64,000 nt of DNA, from contig WPIO01000059.1 of assembly GCA_009760855.2 (NCBI GenBank), positions 190,001-254,000 on the forward strand, given 5' to 3'. Position 1 is the first letter of the stretch; the number at the start of each line of letters is the position of its first letter. This DNA comes from Cristatella mucedo. Its lineage: Eukaryota > Bryozoa > Phylactolaemata > Cristatellidae. Positions 24,170 through 36,330 of the stretch are shown here, one piece after another. Made by a program: the position numbers and the translations under genes. Under the pieces are notes generated by a model. That model was not told the origin of the DNA. It did no database searches and saw only the letters and a list, made by a program, of their open reading frames with translations.

Positions 24170-25496
24170 TGAGCCGCTGAGCCGCAGCGCAGGGGGCGTT
24201 GATAATCGGGCCGGGCCGTAGATATAATTATTGATAAATGTGTTGCTGTTATTACCCGAGCAAATGCTCGTCCCGGAGCAAATATTGATACTGGACGCTC
24301 TGCGAGCGTGTTCAAACAAGATGAGCCACCAGCCCCTCGAGCACCGGGGGGTTAGGCACTCCACCGCCGCTGCTTGAGCAAACAGCCTTATCGCGAGCGC
24401 ATCGATCGGCTCGAGCACCGGCCGGCCGGCCTGCGCCCAGCAGCCATCGCCGCAGCCGCTTCGCCGGAGCCTCGCAGCCTGTCACCGCCTCCCTCTCAGC
24501 GCCGCCTCTAACGCCCCCTTGCGCCTGCCGCCTGCGGCCGCCGCCCACCCCAGCGCTACCCGCCACCGCACCAGCGCCTCAAGCCAACGCGGCGCCTCGC
24601 CCATCCTGGCGCCGACCACTCTCCTCCCCCCTCCCGTAGGGCCTCCCCTACCCCGGCGCTATTGTTCTTCCCGCCCCGCCCCCGATTCCGATTCGAGCAC
24701 CCGTTAGGTACGGGTTGGCGTATAATGCCAGCAGCAGAGACGGAAGCAAACAGCGGGGGAATGGGTGTTAGAGCCGAACTTGGAGTTAGACGAACGGCGA
24801 TGGAACCAAAGACGAAGCCAAAGACGAGGACGAGGCTGCGCCGCCGCCCGCTGCCCCAGCGCCGGCTGGCTGGCTGCGAGGCGAAGCGCGCCGCGCCGCG
24901 CTTCGCCTTGCAGCCGCACCGCGTCAGCGCGACACCGGGCGCCGCGCTCTCTCGGCAGCGAGCCGCCGAGACGCCAGCCGCCGCCGCCGCCGTCGTCTCG
25001 GCGTCTTTAGCTTCGATTGAAGTGCTTGCGCAGCGCTTACTCCACTAATTACGGTGGAGGGCTTGCTGCTGCCGGCTGCCAGCCTTGCGCTGCGGGTCGC
25101 TCGGTGGCCGCTGCGGCAAAGGCGAGCGACGATGCCACGCCCAGGTTCCACCCCTCCCCCCGCGGCGGCCGCGGCGGCGGCATCTAATCGTGCTCGCCCA
25201 GCGCATCGCGCGCCCCCCTCCCGCGGCCGCCGCCGTCTTCGCCTCCGAACGCCGCCTCCGGCGCACGCCGACGGCGCGGCGACACGGGCTGCTCACGACA
25301 CTCGGCGCTCGCAGGCACGCCGGCTGTCGTCGCGCGCCGAGCGAGCACTGGCCGGCAAAGCGAAGAGCTCCGGCGGCGGCGGTGGAGTGGCGGCGGCGCC
25401 CTAGCGCGCAGAGTGCGAACCGCGCTTGGCTCCAGCGCTCCAGGCGAGCGGAAGCTGCGTAGCAGAAGCTGCGTAGCGGAAGCTGCGCAAATAATG

Positions 25497-25592
25497 CTTA
25501 CAGAAAGCTTACAAATGTAAAGGGCCTAGAAAGAGATTGAGTTCTCTGAGGGCGCTTTATCAAGTGCATTGTTATTATTATTATTATTGTAA
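25497..25592 (+). mobile_element. LINE 3' tail
   Basis: GGGCCTAGAAAGAGATTGAG, AGTTCTCTGAGGGCGCTTTA, TCAAGTGCATTG and (TTA)n. It sits within a small repeated context (AGCGGAAGCTGCG on both sides), which may include the target site. Confidence 0.85.
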
Positions 25593-25599
25593 GCTGCGT

Positions 25600-26056
25600 T
25601 AGCGGAAGCTGCGAAGCCGCGAGTTGGCGGCCGTCGCGGAGCGTCGTAGCCGCGCCTCTCGCAGCGCCACTTGATGGTGGATCGCCGGAGCGCTCTTTCG
25701 CAATAGCAGCGCCACCTGACACAGGGTGGATCGCCAGAGCGCGCTTTCGCCGCGAAATTGCAGCGCCACCTTTCGTGCGGCCGCCGCCAACGAAAACCGC
25801 TGGCCACCACGCGTGCGCGTCGAAGCAAAGAAAAGCAAGTAAAACTAAGGAAGAAGTAAACAAGTAAAAAAAGACCAAAAGTTAAGAAATCGGTAAAGTC
25901 AAGTAAACGACATCAGCCATTCGCCAGCGTCAGCCATTCGTGAGGCGTCAGAAGTGGCGCGGCTGGCGGCGGCTATAGCTCTCGCTCTCGCAGCGATCGC
26001 GCGGCAAGCGATCGCTGCGAGAGCGAGAGCCCACGACCTGGGTCGCTAGGTTGGGA
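25600..26056. other. Unique-looking DNA with a short repeat
   Basis: GCGCCAC followed by a GGTGGATCGCC(G/A)GAGCGC segment occurs twice (about 25676 and 25724). A perfect hairpin sits at 25978-26030. No gene recognised. Confidence 0.4.
25978..26030. repeat. Perfect hairpin, 23-bp arms, 7-nt loop
   Basis: Arms 25978-26000 and 26008-26030. The left arm begins GCTCTCGCTCTCGCAGCGAT. No mismatch. Confidence 0.95.
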
Positions 26057-26192
26057 GCACCGCTTACCGCTCGCTGTACCGCTTACCGCTCGCTGCACCG
26101 CTTACCGCTCGCTGTACCGCTTACCGCTCGCTGCTGTACCGCTTACCGCTCGCTGCTGTACCGCTTACCGCTCGCTGTACCGCTTACCGCTC
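26057..26192. repeat. 19-22 bp minisatellite, seven units
   Basis: Unit CTGTACCGCTTACCGCTCG with optional extra CTG. The last unit breaks off in TCTGCG. Confidence 0.95.
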
Positions 26193-26299
26193 TGCGCCTT
26201 TTCGCTCCGGCTCGTGGCTTCCGCGAGTCCTGCAGTGGGCGATCCGCTATTGCCCGCTGCAGGCGGCGGCGACGTTCGGCGGAGCTCTTCTACCGCTCG

Positions 26300-26430
26300 C
26301 TAAAAAAAACACTGGCTAATTTAACAGCCTCTTTTGTATGGAGACAGAAAAGCCTTTACGACTACCGCCGCTGCTTGCGGCGGCATTAAAGGATCGCCCA
26401 TCGCCCATCATTAAAGGATCACCCAAGCTC
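26300..26430 (-). mobile_element. SINE family B fragment
   Basis: ACTGGCTAATTTAACAGCCT, CAGAAAAGCCTTTACGAC, then CATTAAAGGATCGCCCATCG. The head is lost, and the ATTAAAGGATC segment is locally duplicated (26385 and 26410). Confidence 0.65.
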
Positions 26431-26912
26431 TCAGGGGCGCTATACAAAGGTGTTACTATTAATATAATTATTATGTTTATTATTATTAAGAGACAGGGGC
26501 GAACTCCCAGCCCAGGTCCTTGCCAAGCGTAGCGTCGCAGCCTACTAGCACTGACGTAGCGTACAAGCGTAGCGTTGCAGCCTGCGAGCCCCGACGGCGG
26601 CTGCCAGCTGCCGACGAGATCTGCAGTAATGGCTCGCGAATTCGTACGCTTCGATTACGTCGAAGAATTGCATCCCACGTTGGATACTAACCAGTAAGTG
26701 AATACTACCTGAGTCGCCGCAGCGTACCGAGGTCAGCAGGTCAAGGTCGGCAGGCGCCAGTCTATTTTCGCTGGCGCGATTCAACTGGAGCTAAGCTAGA
26801 AACATCTGCTAATCGCCGGGCACGCGCGGCGACACGCGATCGGGTGGCGCGATCTACTTCTCCAACGATGGTGTCTGCGTCCGAGCTGATGATGAAGGAG
26901 CGGACGGTGGGT
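26431..26912. other. Unique-looking DNA, no recognised gene
   Basis: A short tail-like piece at about 26428-26485 (TCAGGGGCGCTATACAAAGG then TATTATTATT) may be a LINE/SINE end. AGCGTAGCGT..GCAGCCT recurs at about 26525 and 26567. Confidence 0.4.
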
Positions 26913-27086
26913 GAGAGAGAGAGACAGACAGAGGAAGAGAGAGAGAGAGAGAGAAAGAGAGACAGACAGACAGAGGGAGAGAGAGAGGGAGAGAGGGAGG
27001 GAGGGAGAGGGAGCGAGAGACAGAGACAGAGACAGAGACAGAGAGAGAGGGAGAGGGAGGGAGAGAGAGGGAGAGGGAGAGGGAGG

Positions 27087-27184
<98 letters not shown>

Positions 27185-27230
27185 CAGACAGACAGACGGA
27201 CAGACAGACGGACGGAGTGAGTGTGTGTGA
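26913..27230. repeat. (GA)n/(GACA)n microsatellite, about 315 bp
   Basis: Purine-rich throughout, with GGGA, GACA and GACG variants. Purine-rich sequence continues more loosely to about 27480. Confidence 0.95.
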
Positions 27231-27540
27231 GAGAATGATGGAGAAAAGAGGGATAGGAAAAGAGAGATATCAAAGAGAGCAGATACAAAGGAAAAGATAG
27301 GTAAAAAGAGTGAGAAGAAAAGACGGGAATGAAAGAGTAGGAGAGGAACAGTGGGGGAAAGAGACAGAGAGAGGAAGTGAGAGAGATAGAGAGAGAGAGC
27401 GAGGGAGAGTGGGAGTGGAAAAAGACGAAGACCGAGAGTTACAGGGAGAACGACTGCGAATGTAGAAGGAAGAGAGAGAATGAGAACGATGCGACGATCT
27501 CAGCGGTCGTTCTTCCTACACCGATTAATGACAATGTGGA

Positions 27541-27692
27541 GCACGTGTAAGGCGCTCGCGCGCTTTTCACCATCCAGGTGGTGGGTTCGACACCTGGGGT
27601 GGGCAATCCTTTAATGCTCACTGCAAGCCACGGCGAGAGCGACTAAAGCTCTTCTGCCACTATACGAATTAGGCGGGTAAATCAGCCTTGAC
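27541..27692 (+). mobile_element. SINE family B
   Basis: AGGCGCTCGCGCGCTTTTCA (A-box zone), GTGGTGGGTTCGACACCTGG (B-box), GGGCAATCCTTTAATGCTCA, then TCTTCTGCCACTATACGAAT and AAATCAGCC. Confidence 0.7.
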
Positions 27693-27699
27693 ATCGCTT

Positions 27700-30480
27700 G
27701 TGACTATTTGTCAGTTACTCCGAGACTGCGACAGTGCAAACTACTCAGGTGATGGACTCTGCTGCTGCTGCTGCTACTCTTGCCATTCTGCTTATCTCTT
27801 GCCGGTCGCGCCGGCACTGCAATTCATCTTGCGGTTGTTAACCCTCAGCACCGGCTCGATGGTACGTCACGTTCGGCCACGTCGAGTTCGGTGACGACAC
27901 GTTATACGCCATTTGCCGATACGTTTTGATGATGAAGAGTTTGCGCATTTCACTCCGTAGCTGCATTGCTCGCCGCTGCTTCGTCTGCAAAATGCACCGA
28001 TCAGGACAGTGCCGCCGCCGCTGCCGCTGCCGCCGTGCCGCCTAGTCTCTTGCTGGCGACCAGTGCAATTCTGGGGCCTGCTGGGTCGAGGAAGAAGTTG
28101 GCGCGGTCAAGATCGTAGGTAGAGGCGCGCTTGCTGTTTGTTAATCGTAACGCCGCTCTCGCTACTCGGAGGCGGCGCTTGGTATTGCTATTAGCGATTC
28201 CACGAGCGCGCTGCGGCAGCGGCAGCGGCAGCTGCGGCAGCGGCTGCGGCAGCGGCGCTCGCTGCTTTTGCCTACAGAGCGGCGACGTGTAGGCAAAAGC
28301 AGCGAGCGTACGGCGTACGCCGCGTACGACGGACACTTTTCTCTAGCGAGAATGCGTCGGATATCCTCCGCCGCTCGTCAATGCCAGCGTCCGCCATGAG
28401 CGAGCGAGCGAGCGCGCGCGGCGGCGGCGGCGGTCTGTACCCGCGCCGTCTGCGACTCGTCCTCGGGGCGTCGGCACTAATTTTAATTTGGCGCGCGAGC
28501 GTCGGCAACTCCAGCCAGCCAACCAACCAAAGGACCGCCCCCAGACGCTGGAGACCAGTCCGGGGCGGGGGTCATCTGTAGTACATCGCGCGACCCCTCC
28601 AACCGCCATAGCTCGCACGCCCGGCGAGAAGGGACCCGCGCGGCAGGTGGCCCGGCCCGCTTCGACGTGACCCGCCGAATACCGCGGTCCTGGGCTGACG
28701 AAATAATATCCGGCTGCGGAGAGCTTCGTCATTCGCCGCCCGATCGCTCCCCCCCCCCCGCGCGCTTCCGCGGGCCAGCGCCGGTCGCGGCCCCATTTAT
28801 CCGGTAATTGATGGCTCTGCCGATTGCCCACAACGGCGAGACAGTTGGTCGGCCATTCTGCGGTCGAGCTGTCAAGCTCATTAAAAGCTCTTTTGCCTCG
28901 AGGATTTCGGCAGTCTATTTTCTACCGTCAGCCGCCGCATCCGCGTCTGTCGTCCGCCTCGTCTCAGCAGGCGGCTGCAGCTGCGGCAGTGGCGGCTGCG
29001 GCGACGCGGCGGGGCTCCGGCACCGTCCCGCCGGGTTCGCCCGCGGCGCGTCTGCCAGGCGCCGGCTGACTTCCGGTTGAAGCTGCCGCACTCCTGAGCA
29101 GCCACGCGAGCGAGACGCCGATGGCGGCGGCGGCGGCGGCGGGCGAGTGCTAGTTTTCGGGTGGCGGCGCCTTGTGGGGTGAGTGCCGGGCTGTGAGACA
29201 AACTGTGCGGGCGGCGGAGGAAAATTCGACGAGTACCGACGTCGCGCTTCGTCGTCGGCTTCAACTGCACACGAGTAGCTTAGTAATACCGACCGGCGGC
29301 GCATGGCGTAGCGCGAGAGCGTGTAATGAAATCTGCGCGACGGCGGCGGTGGCGGCGGCGGCAGAGGGGGCGGAGCGAAGTACTAAGAAAGAGGGAGTGA
29401 TTCAGGGCAGAGTGAGGCAGGCGGAAATCGAAGCCGTCGCAGCCCGCGCCGATGTGCCGCCGCCGTCGCCCAAAGCATTGCCCGCGTACGTCTGCTGTCG
29501 TAAGCGAGCAACTTAATCGCGCCGGCCGTCCGAAGACCTCCTCGGCGCTTCGGCGCAGCGACCGATATTTTCACCCGTTCACGCAAAGCGGGCGAAACCT
29601 CGCTCGCGCCTGCGTGCCGCAGAGGGCGCTGAGCGCCGATAGAGCGCGAGGGTGGAGAAGTTGCGCCGGACTGCCGTGCACGACGCAAAGTTTGAGCGCT
29701 CCTCGCTGAGCGAGAGCTCAAGTTTGGATTAGCTGCGAGGTTCAAGGTCACAGATTAAAGGCAGCACTGTCTCGGTGTAATGTCGGCGGGTTCGTGCGCC
29801 TGCTCGGCAGGTGGGCGGCGGCGGAAGTCGCCCCCGCGCGCCCAACCTTCCGTGAGTTCCGAGCCTTAAATATTTTACTCGGCCGCTTGCAGCCCCAGCG
29901 GCAGGCCGCCCCGCCTCAAGGGGGTCGAGAGTCGTCGTTTGTGAAGAGGAGTTTCACGAGCGCCTCCTCACTCACTTCCTCCTCGAGGAGCGAGCGAGGT
30001 TAGGAGGTAGAGGAGCGGCCGGAGAGGGGGCGGAGCGAGAGGCCGACGTACGCCAAGCAGAACGCGATCGCCGGCGCATTACGCAACTTCCGCGTAGCTC
30101 GGCCCGCTCGAACCTCTTTCTCCGGATCGGTTGGAGGGCTGGCAGTAGCCCTGGCCGCCCGCACGCCCGGGCGTCCGTCGGGCGCGCCTCCCACCTTCCC
30201 CCTCCCCTGAGAAGGCCTCTCCTGCTGGTAGGCAGGTAGCCCCGCCGTCGAAAAACGCGGTTTTCGGTTTACGACGACCCTCGAGGGGCGGGCGGGCGGC
30301 GAGCCTGAGGTGAGGTCATGGGATGGGAGTCCGTCTGGGGGGGGGAGGTGGTGGTGACGGTCGCAGCTGAGGTCGCTCGGTACGGTCGGACGGACTGGAG
30401 CTTTTATCCGTCCGCGTTTAGCGTTTAGCGTTTAGCGTTTATTCGTCCTGTCAGGGGGGGTCTTCGCGCTTCGGTAAGCA
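27700..30480. other. CpG-rich region, no recognised gene
   Basis: Includes a perfect hairpin at 28256-28308 and GCGGCAGCGGCAG runs at 28211-28255. Open frames up to 162 codons lack known domains and overlap on both strands. Confidence 0.45.
28256..28308. repeat. Perfect hairpin, 21-bp arms, 11-nt loop
   Basis: Arms 28256-28276 and 28288-28308 (CGCTCGCTGCTTTTGCCTAC plus A). Confidence 0.95.
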
Positions 30481-30484
30481 GGCT

Positions 30485-30838
30485 CCTCTAATAGACTGCT
30501 GTTTCTGCTGCTGTTTCTGCTGCCGCTGCTGTTTCTGCTGTCACTGCTGCTGCCGCCGCCGCCGCCGCTGCTGCTGCTACCGCTGTTGCTGCTGCTTTGC
30601 TGCTGCCGCCGTCGCTGCTGCTGCCGCTGTTGCTGCTGCTTTGCTGCTGCCGCTGTTGCTGCTGCTGCCGCCGCTGCCGCTGTTGCTCCTCTAATAGACT
30701 GCTGTTTCTGCTGCCGCCGCTGCTGCCGCTGCCGCCGCTGCTGCCGCTGCCGCCGCTGCTGCCGCTGCCGCCGCTGCTGCCGCTGCCGCCGCCGCCGCTG
30801 CTGCCGCTGCCGCCGCCGCCGCTGTTGCTGCTGCTGCC

Positions 30839-30870
<32 letters not shown>

Positions 30871-30895
30871 TGCTGCCGCTGTTGCTCCCGCTTGT
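30485..30895. repeat. Compound (CTG)/(CCG) imperfect array, about 400 bp
   Basis: Mixed CTG, CCG, TTG and TTT triplets. CTCCTCTAATAGACTGCTGT occurs twice (30484 and 30686), showing a ~200-bp duplication inside the array. Poly-Gln, Leu or Cys frames here are repeat artefacts. Confidence 0.93.
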
Positions 30896-31156
30896 GGAGC
30901 ACGTTTGTATAAACAGCTTTTATTATGATACAGCCATCATTTTTCTTCTGCTGCTCATTCAGGCGCGACCCCTCACTGTGCCTGTCCCGGTTCTACTATT
31001 CTTCGATGCTACAACTATGCACATTACTCCATGGGCCGCCATCCTAAGAATTTCGTAAAATTCTTTTCGCTTTCTCTCGATTGGCTGAAGGTGAAGGCTG
31101 CTTGCTGCTCAGTGTGTGGGCAGACAGTCGCACAGGCTTCTGCTGCGCTAGAGAAA

Positions 31157-31204
31157 ACTCGGTAGCGCCGCGTTTACTGGACACGCTTCGCGGCGCTACC
31201 GAGT
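31157..31204. repeat. Perfect hairpin, 16-bp arms, 16-nt loop
   Basis: ACTCGGTAGCGCCGCG at 31157-31172 and its complement at 31189-31204. Confidence 0.95.
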
Positions 31205-31254
31205 GACAGATGGAGAGACAAGTGCCGCGGCGATAAAGCTTTGCCTCAGCGACT

Positions 31255-31400
31255 AAGCCAGGTATACTCTCCCCAACCAAGATCAAGGTATTTGATCGCC
31301 GAGGTCGTGGGGTCGAGCGCCGCCGCGGCATATGTGAAACACCTGAATAGAGATTAAGTTCTCTTAGGGCGCTATAGAAAGGAACGATATTCATTTGTTT
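31255..31400 (+). mobile_element. SINE family A
   Basis: Plus strand: CGCCGAGGTCGTGGGGTCGA (B-box zone), GGCATATGTGAAACACCTGA, ATAGAGATTAAGTTCTCTTA, GGGCGCTATAG. The head is degraded. Confidence 0.75.
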
Positions 31401-31545
31401 ATTTTACACACACTCACACTCACACACGCGAGCCCACACACATACACACGCACGCGCACACACACATAAATAAATAAATATATATATATATCTGATATTA
31501 TATATATATATATATTTATTATTATATATATATATATAATATACA
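31401..31545. repeat. (CA)n and (AT)n compound microsatellite
   Basis: CACACT/CACACG units, then three TA runs. Confidence 0.92.
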
Positions 31546-32680
31546 GAGAGAGGGCGGCTTTTCCTCACACCTTTTCCGTAATTGCGGCGCACACAGAACG
31601 TGCTAGAGCGCCCCTAGCGGTGCAAGAATTGGAGTTGCAAGGTGGAGGCGGAAACGTTAGATGGCCGCCCAGGTCAGGGGTCAGCTGACTGAGAGAGCTC
31701 TCGGACTGTGTCGCATGACAGGTGCTCAAACTCGGAGCGGTGTGTGCGGCCTCGGCGGCAACTTCTCGGCTTGCCGGCGACCGCCGGTGGGTGGCCGCTG
31801 CTGCTGCTGCGTGTGCGTCGCGCTACATCCGGACCTCCGTCGTCCAACGTCTCGCAGCTCTGGTCGCGCCGCGCGTAACGTCGCGACCGCTCGGCTAAAG
31901 ACGTGCCCCAGCAGGTGGCGCTGCGAAACTCCCACGGCCGCCGAGCGAGGCCGCCGGGCGTCCTTCGATCGCTGCTTCCGCTTCCGCCTCCTCCCTCCAT
32001 TTTCCGCTTCTGCCTCCTCCCTTCATCTTCGCTCCGACGCTGCTGTCGTCACTGCTGCTGCCGCTGCTGCTGCCGAGCGCTTACTGTCTCGCTCGCTCTG
32101 CATTAACCGAACGCTCGATCGAAAAGTCTCCGCCGCTGCCGCTGCCGCCGCCGCCGCATTTCCCGCGTGGGGCCGACCTTTCCTGCGTCCGCCCGCCACT
32201 TCCTGCTCTCGGTTGGCCGCGTCCGGCGTGCGCGTCCGCGCGCCACTCCGGCGGACGCTCGCTCGAGCGGAGGAAGGAGGCAAAAAAGTTCGCATAGCGC
32301 TCGCGCGCGCGCACACTAGCCAATCGGCGGCGTCCGCATGCGGGAATCTCGTCTCCGGTCCGTCCGTCCGAGTCGGCCGCTCTTCCCCGGGGCTCCGCTG
32401 GAACGCTGCCCCGTGAACCTTGCTCGGTCTGGCACAGCCGCTGCATCGCCGAGGGGGCGGGGCGGCGCAGCGGCTCGAACGCGGAAAATTGAGCAAATCT
32501 TTCTTGTAGCGGTGGAATAGCTGAGGCTATCGCCCTGCCAGCGGCGGAAGAACTGGAAATCAAGACCGGAAGCGAACCTTAGCGACGCCTAGCGGTAGGA
32601 CTGGAAACCGCGACCGGAAGCGACTGGTTGCGCGAGCAACATGCTCTCTGGTGAAGGCGCTCTCGGCGCAAAAAAGAAAA

Positions 32681-32716
32681 CGTCGCAGACTTTTCGCCGG
32701 CGAAAAGTCTGCGACG
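32681..32716. repeat. Perfect 36-bp palindrome, no loop
   Basis: CGTCGCAGACTTTTCGCC followed at once by GGCGAAAAGTCTGCGACG. Confidence 0.97.
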
Positions 32717-34004
32717 CAGCGACGGGTACATTGCTGCGCGTACATTGGCAACTGAATTCTCGCGCTAAATGAGTTGGCGCCGCAAGGGGGAGGATGTTGT
32801 ACGAGGCCGCCGCGGCCGCTCGTCGCGCGCACTCCGCCGGGTGGGCGCTCAGCGCTGGCGCGCATCGCAGTCGATCTCCGGCCTTTGCGGTGAGGCGAAG
32901 GCCATGCGAAATAGATCGCCGCCGCCGCCGACCGGCTCCGAGAATGCACCGGCGCGCACCGACGGTCGCCATTTCTCCGGGCCGGCGAGGCGGGCGCTTG
33001 CGGCCGCGTCGCCTCCCTGCCGCGCGCGCTTAAAGAGCAGCGCAGCGCTCGCTCCGCCGTTTCCGAATGCGAGGCCGTCGCAGCCGCCGAGGCGGCGGCG
33101 CTGGCGCGGCGCGAGCCCGCGCCGTCAGCCCGGAGCCGGCCGCCACCGCCGGGCTGCGGGCGGCGGAGGCGGCCTACGGGCGCCCCGGGCGCCTCGGCGG
33201 CTGACGCAGGCGCCCGGCGATCGCGCCCCCGTCGGAGGGAGCGGAGCGGCGACGGCGCGGCGACGGCGAGATGCGCGTAATTGAGCCATTTCGCGCGCGG
33301 CGCTCGAAGAAAAGGTCGGCGGCGCAGGCGAGCAATTACGCCGCAGCTGCGGGTAGCCGATGGTAGGCCCGAGTCCCGAGAGTGGCGGCGGCGGAGCCAC
33401 CGACCGCCCTTCACCCAGTCACCCACCCGGCCTTCGCCGGTCCCGCAGTCTCTGCTCAGGATCCGCTCTCCGGTCGCGTTCCGCTCCCGCATTCAGCTCT
33501 CTCGCTCCGACCTCGGTCTCGCGTCCGTCGAACACGCCCAGAGCGCTCGTAGCGGCTGCGGCAGCCGCCGCGGCTGCCGCCGAGCGTCCGCTGCGAGCCG
33601 GCTCCACGCGGTCGGAACTCCAAGCGGCGGCGGCGGCGGCGCACGCCCCGAGCTCTCCTCGGTCCTGGAGCCCCCGGGCCACGACGCAGCGCGCGGGCAC
33701 CTGCCGAGGCGGGTCAGCGTTGGGATGGAGTATAGCGGCGGCGGCCGCGACGGCTGCTGCTGCGCGCGCAGGTCCTCTTTTGTTCTTACTCGGCGGAGCT
33801 CGTCGCCCTGCGTCGCTTCGAGCGAGCGAGTCCGTTGGCCGCTTCCGTCGCCGCCGCGTGCATCGGGCGGCGGCGGCGGCGGCGTGCTCCGGCCCGACCG
33901 GCGCTCCCACTCGCTGTTGAGGTCGGCGGGACCGCCAGCGTTCGGCCTCCGCTGCGGCGAGCCGCGAAGCTGCGAGCGGTCTGTAGCCGAAGCAGCGTAG
34001 CTTG

Positions 34005-34039
34005 CGCCGCCGCGAGGCTCTCCGAGCCTCGCGGCGGCG
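34005..34039. repeat. Perfect hairpin, 16-bp arms, 3-nt loop
   Basis: CGCCGCCGCGAGGCTC, TCC, then its complement. Confidence 0.93.
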
Positions 34040-34845
34040 GCGGCGCAGCTTCGAGCCGCCGCCGATTCGCTTCTCCCAATTCGCTCTCTCGCTCGCCGCC
34101 GCCGCTTTCGGACGCGACGGACGCTGTCCCCGAAAGCGCTAGCGAGCGCCTCTCTTTGATTCCCGCTTTCACGACAGCTGCGACTTTGCGCCGGTCGCCG
34201 ACGTGCCCAGCATTCCTATTTCCTGCTGCTCGAGACTCCACCCCCCCCGGGAGACCTTCAGGAAATAAAGGAATTGAAATTTACTGAGCGCTTGCTGCAT
34301 CGACTCCCGAGTTACTCTCCCGGGGACACGGGCTCTCCGCAGTTGTGAACGGAAGCGGAAGAAGAAGAGCGTCCGAGGAGGCTGAGCGGAAGCGGAAGCT
34401 CCAAACGAGTAACGATAGGCTCCAAACGATAAGCTCTGAGAGGGAAAGCTCGCCCAGACGCCTCGGTAAGCTTTCCCTCGGACGGACGCTCATCAAAGTC
34501 GTCCGCGCTGTGTGACTTCCGCTCAACGAGAGGCAGCGCACGGTAGCAGCGACTGGTACCGCCACCGCCACCGCCGCTGTCATTTGCCATGTAGCAACAA
34601 CGTTGTCGACGTCGGTTGGAATTTAGACGCCCCCCTTCCACCCCGAGTGGCCAACGATGCCCAGCCGAACCGGAAGCCGTGAACCGACGCGTCGTCGAGG
34701 CGGCTTAGCGCCTCGAGTAGAAACGAGCGGCGGACGAGGAGCGCCGCTTGGGGCGCTGCTGGAGCCGCTGCCACCAACGTGGCCACCGATTTTTAAAAAG
34801 CACTGCAGACCTCTGCCTGGCGACCGAGACACCAGGTAACTCTCC

Positions 34846-35020
<175 letters not shown>

Positions 35021-35400
35021 CTTCTGTCTCCTCTATCTATCTCTCTATCTCACGAGGAAATCTCCTTTCCGGTAGCATCTGAACTTCCGGCTGCGTCTCT
35101 TCCGCTCTATTCTATCATGGCACCCAGATGCTAGAGGCCATACATTAACGGCAAATAATCAGGTTTTTACGCGTATTTGAGCAAAGATATGCTGATAGGA
35201 AACGCTGCAGTCGATATGTAACACGTAGTCTCGCTCAATCTAAAGGCTCGCGGTGGTGGTGGTGGCGGCAAGACGCGAAGTCCGGCTTGTGATGGCGGCG
35301 AGTGGCAGCGGCGGCGAGAGGCAGAGCGATGCCCTCGGACTCGATGCGCGAGCACTGCAACTGCTTACCTTGTTACCCGTAGCGTGCTGCAGTTGCGGGC
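35021..35400. other. Unique-looking DNA, nothing recognised
   Basis: A short (GGT)n stretch near 35250. Nothing else seen. Confidence 0.4.
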
Positions 35401-35575
35401 AAAAAAGTATTAGCCGATTTTAACAGCCTCATTTGCAAAGCGGCAAAAGAGCCTTGACGGCCAAGTCGCCTCCGCTCGCAGTTGGCAATAAAGTATCGCT
35501 CGCTGCAGGGTGCGAACCCAAGACCACGGTCGTGAAGATAGCGAGCACCTTACATCCTGGGCTATAGCGACCCAT
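35401..35575 (-). mobile_element. tRNA-type SINE, family B
   Basis: Minus strand. Tail complement AGTATTAGCCGATTTTAACA, body GCAAAAGAGCCTTGACGG, B-box complement GGGTGCGAACCCAAGACC and A-box zone GCGAGCACCTTACATCC. Confidence 0.78.
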
Positions 35576-36090
35576 TGCATGCGCATGCGTGTAGAATGTC
35601 AAAACGTCTGCGTCCCTCTAGATAACCCGCTCAGTCCTGTACGTGTCGCTCTGGAGCTTCCGCCGACTTCCGCTGCTCGTGCACGCTTTCTATAAAATGC
35701 ATTTATTCTTATTACTTACTCGACGCCCGTTTTCGTACTGCCCGTTTACGAGGGGCAAGGTCGCGGGCGGCAAGGTCACAGGGCGGCGGCGCTCGGCAAT
35801 CGCTCGTCATAAACCTGCTCACATTCAAGTTGTTAAGCGAAGCTACTGCGCTGCTTATTTCCACTGCTTACACAAGACTAACTCGATAATGCACGACAAA
35901 CCCGGTCGTTCCTTCTAGTTTCGCCGTGCGCCAACCGTCGCTTAGGCGGTCCGCCCTACACCCCTGCCGGCGCTGCGCATGCAGCGATTGTAGTAGCTAC
36001 CAGCCATTGAGAACGCAGCGACCTGCCACGCTGCGACTGTGACGAACTGTGAGAAGAGATGATCGATCGAAGCGAGTCGAAGAGAGCGCC

Positions 36091-36330
36091 ACGGCGGGCC
36101 ACGTCGGGCCACGGCGGGCCACGTCGGGCCACGTCGGGCCACGGCGGGCCACGTCGGGCCACGTCGGGCCACGTCGGGCCACGTCGGGCCACGGCGGGCC
36201 ACGGCGGGCCACGGCGGGCCACGGCGGGCCACGGCGGGCCACGGCGGGCCACGGCGGGCCACGGCGGGCCACGGCGGGCCACGGCGGGCCACGGCGGGCC
36301 ACGGCGGGCCACGGCGGGCCACGGCGGGCC
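36091..36330. repeat. Decamer minisatellite, 24 units
   Basis: Unit ACGGCGGGCC, with a G-to-T variant at position 4 in seven units, all between 36101 and 36190. The last 14 units are identical. Because 10 is not a multiple of 3, all six frames read one decapeptide repeat and stay open; none is taken as a gene. Confidence 0.97.

Larger units (their letters stand above)
22943..25496. other. CpG-rich block, no recognised gene
   Basis: Contains (CCG)n at 24123-24168, hairpins at 23588-23638 and 23733-23757, and CCTCGATCTGAG repeated at about 23907-23937. The 409-codon minus-strand frame over 23086-24315 is Arg/Ala-rich, overlapped by equally open frames opposite, and has no known domain. Confidence 0.45.
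31560..34845. other. CpG-rich region, no recognised gene
   Basis: Strongly CpG-rich about 31.7-34.2 kb, with hairpins at 32681-32716 and 34005-34039. Frames up to 310 codons are Arg/Ala/Pro-rich, overlapping and without domains. It lies 4-7 kb upstream of Groucho exon 1, so it could hold promoter or enhancer DNA or an untranslated first exon; nothing in the sequence proves this. Confidence 0.45.

Noticed and set aside
23086..24315. 409-codon minus-strand open frame
   Set aside because: Arg/Ala/Ser-rich composition typical of GC-rich non-coding DNA, overlapped by long frames on the other strand, with no domain and hairpin repeats inside.
27541..27600. Functional tRNA gene
   Set aside because: A- and B-box-like sequence is present, but no cloverleaf can be completed and the same sequence recurs with a SINE body and tail.
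30432..30902. Gln/Arg-rich minus-strand frame resembling a polyQ protein
   Set aside because: It follows the CTG/CCG array exactly and has no unique flanking coding sequence.
32560..33492. 310-codon minus-strand open frame
   Set aside because: Same reasons: CpG-rich DNA, overlapping + strand frames of similar length and no recognisable motif.
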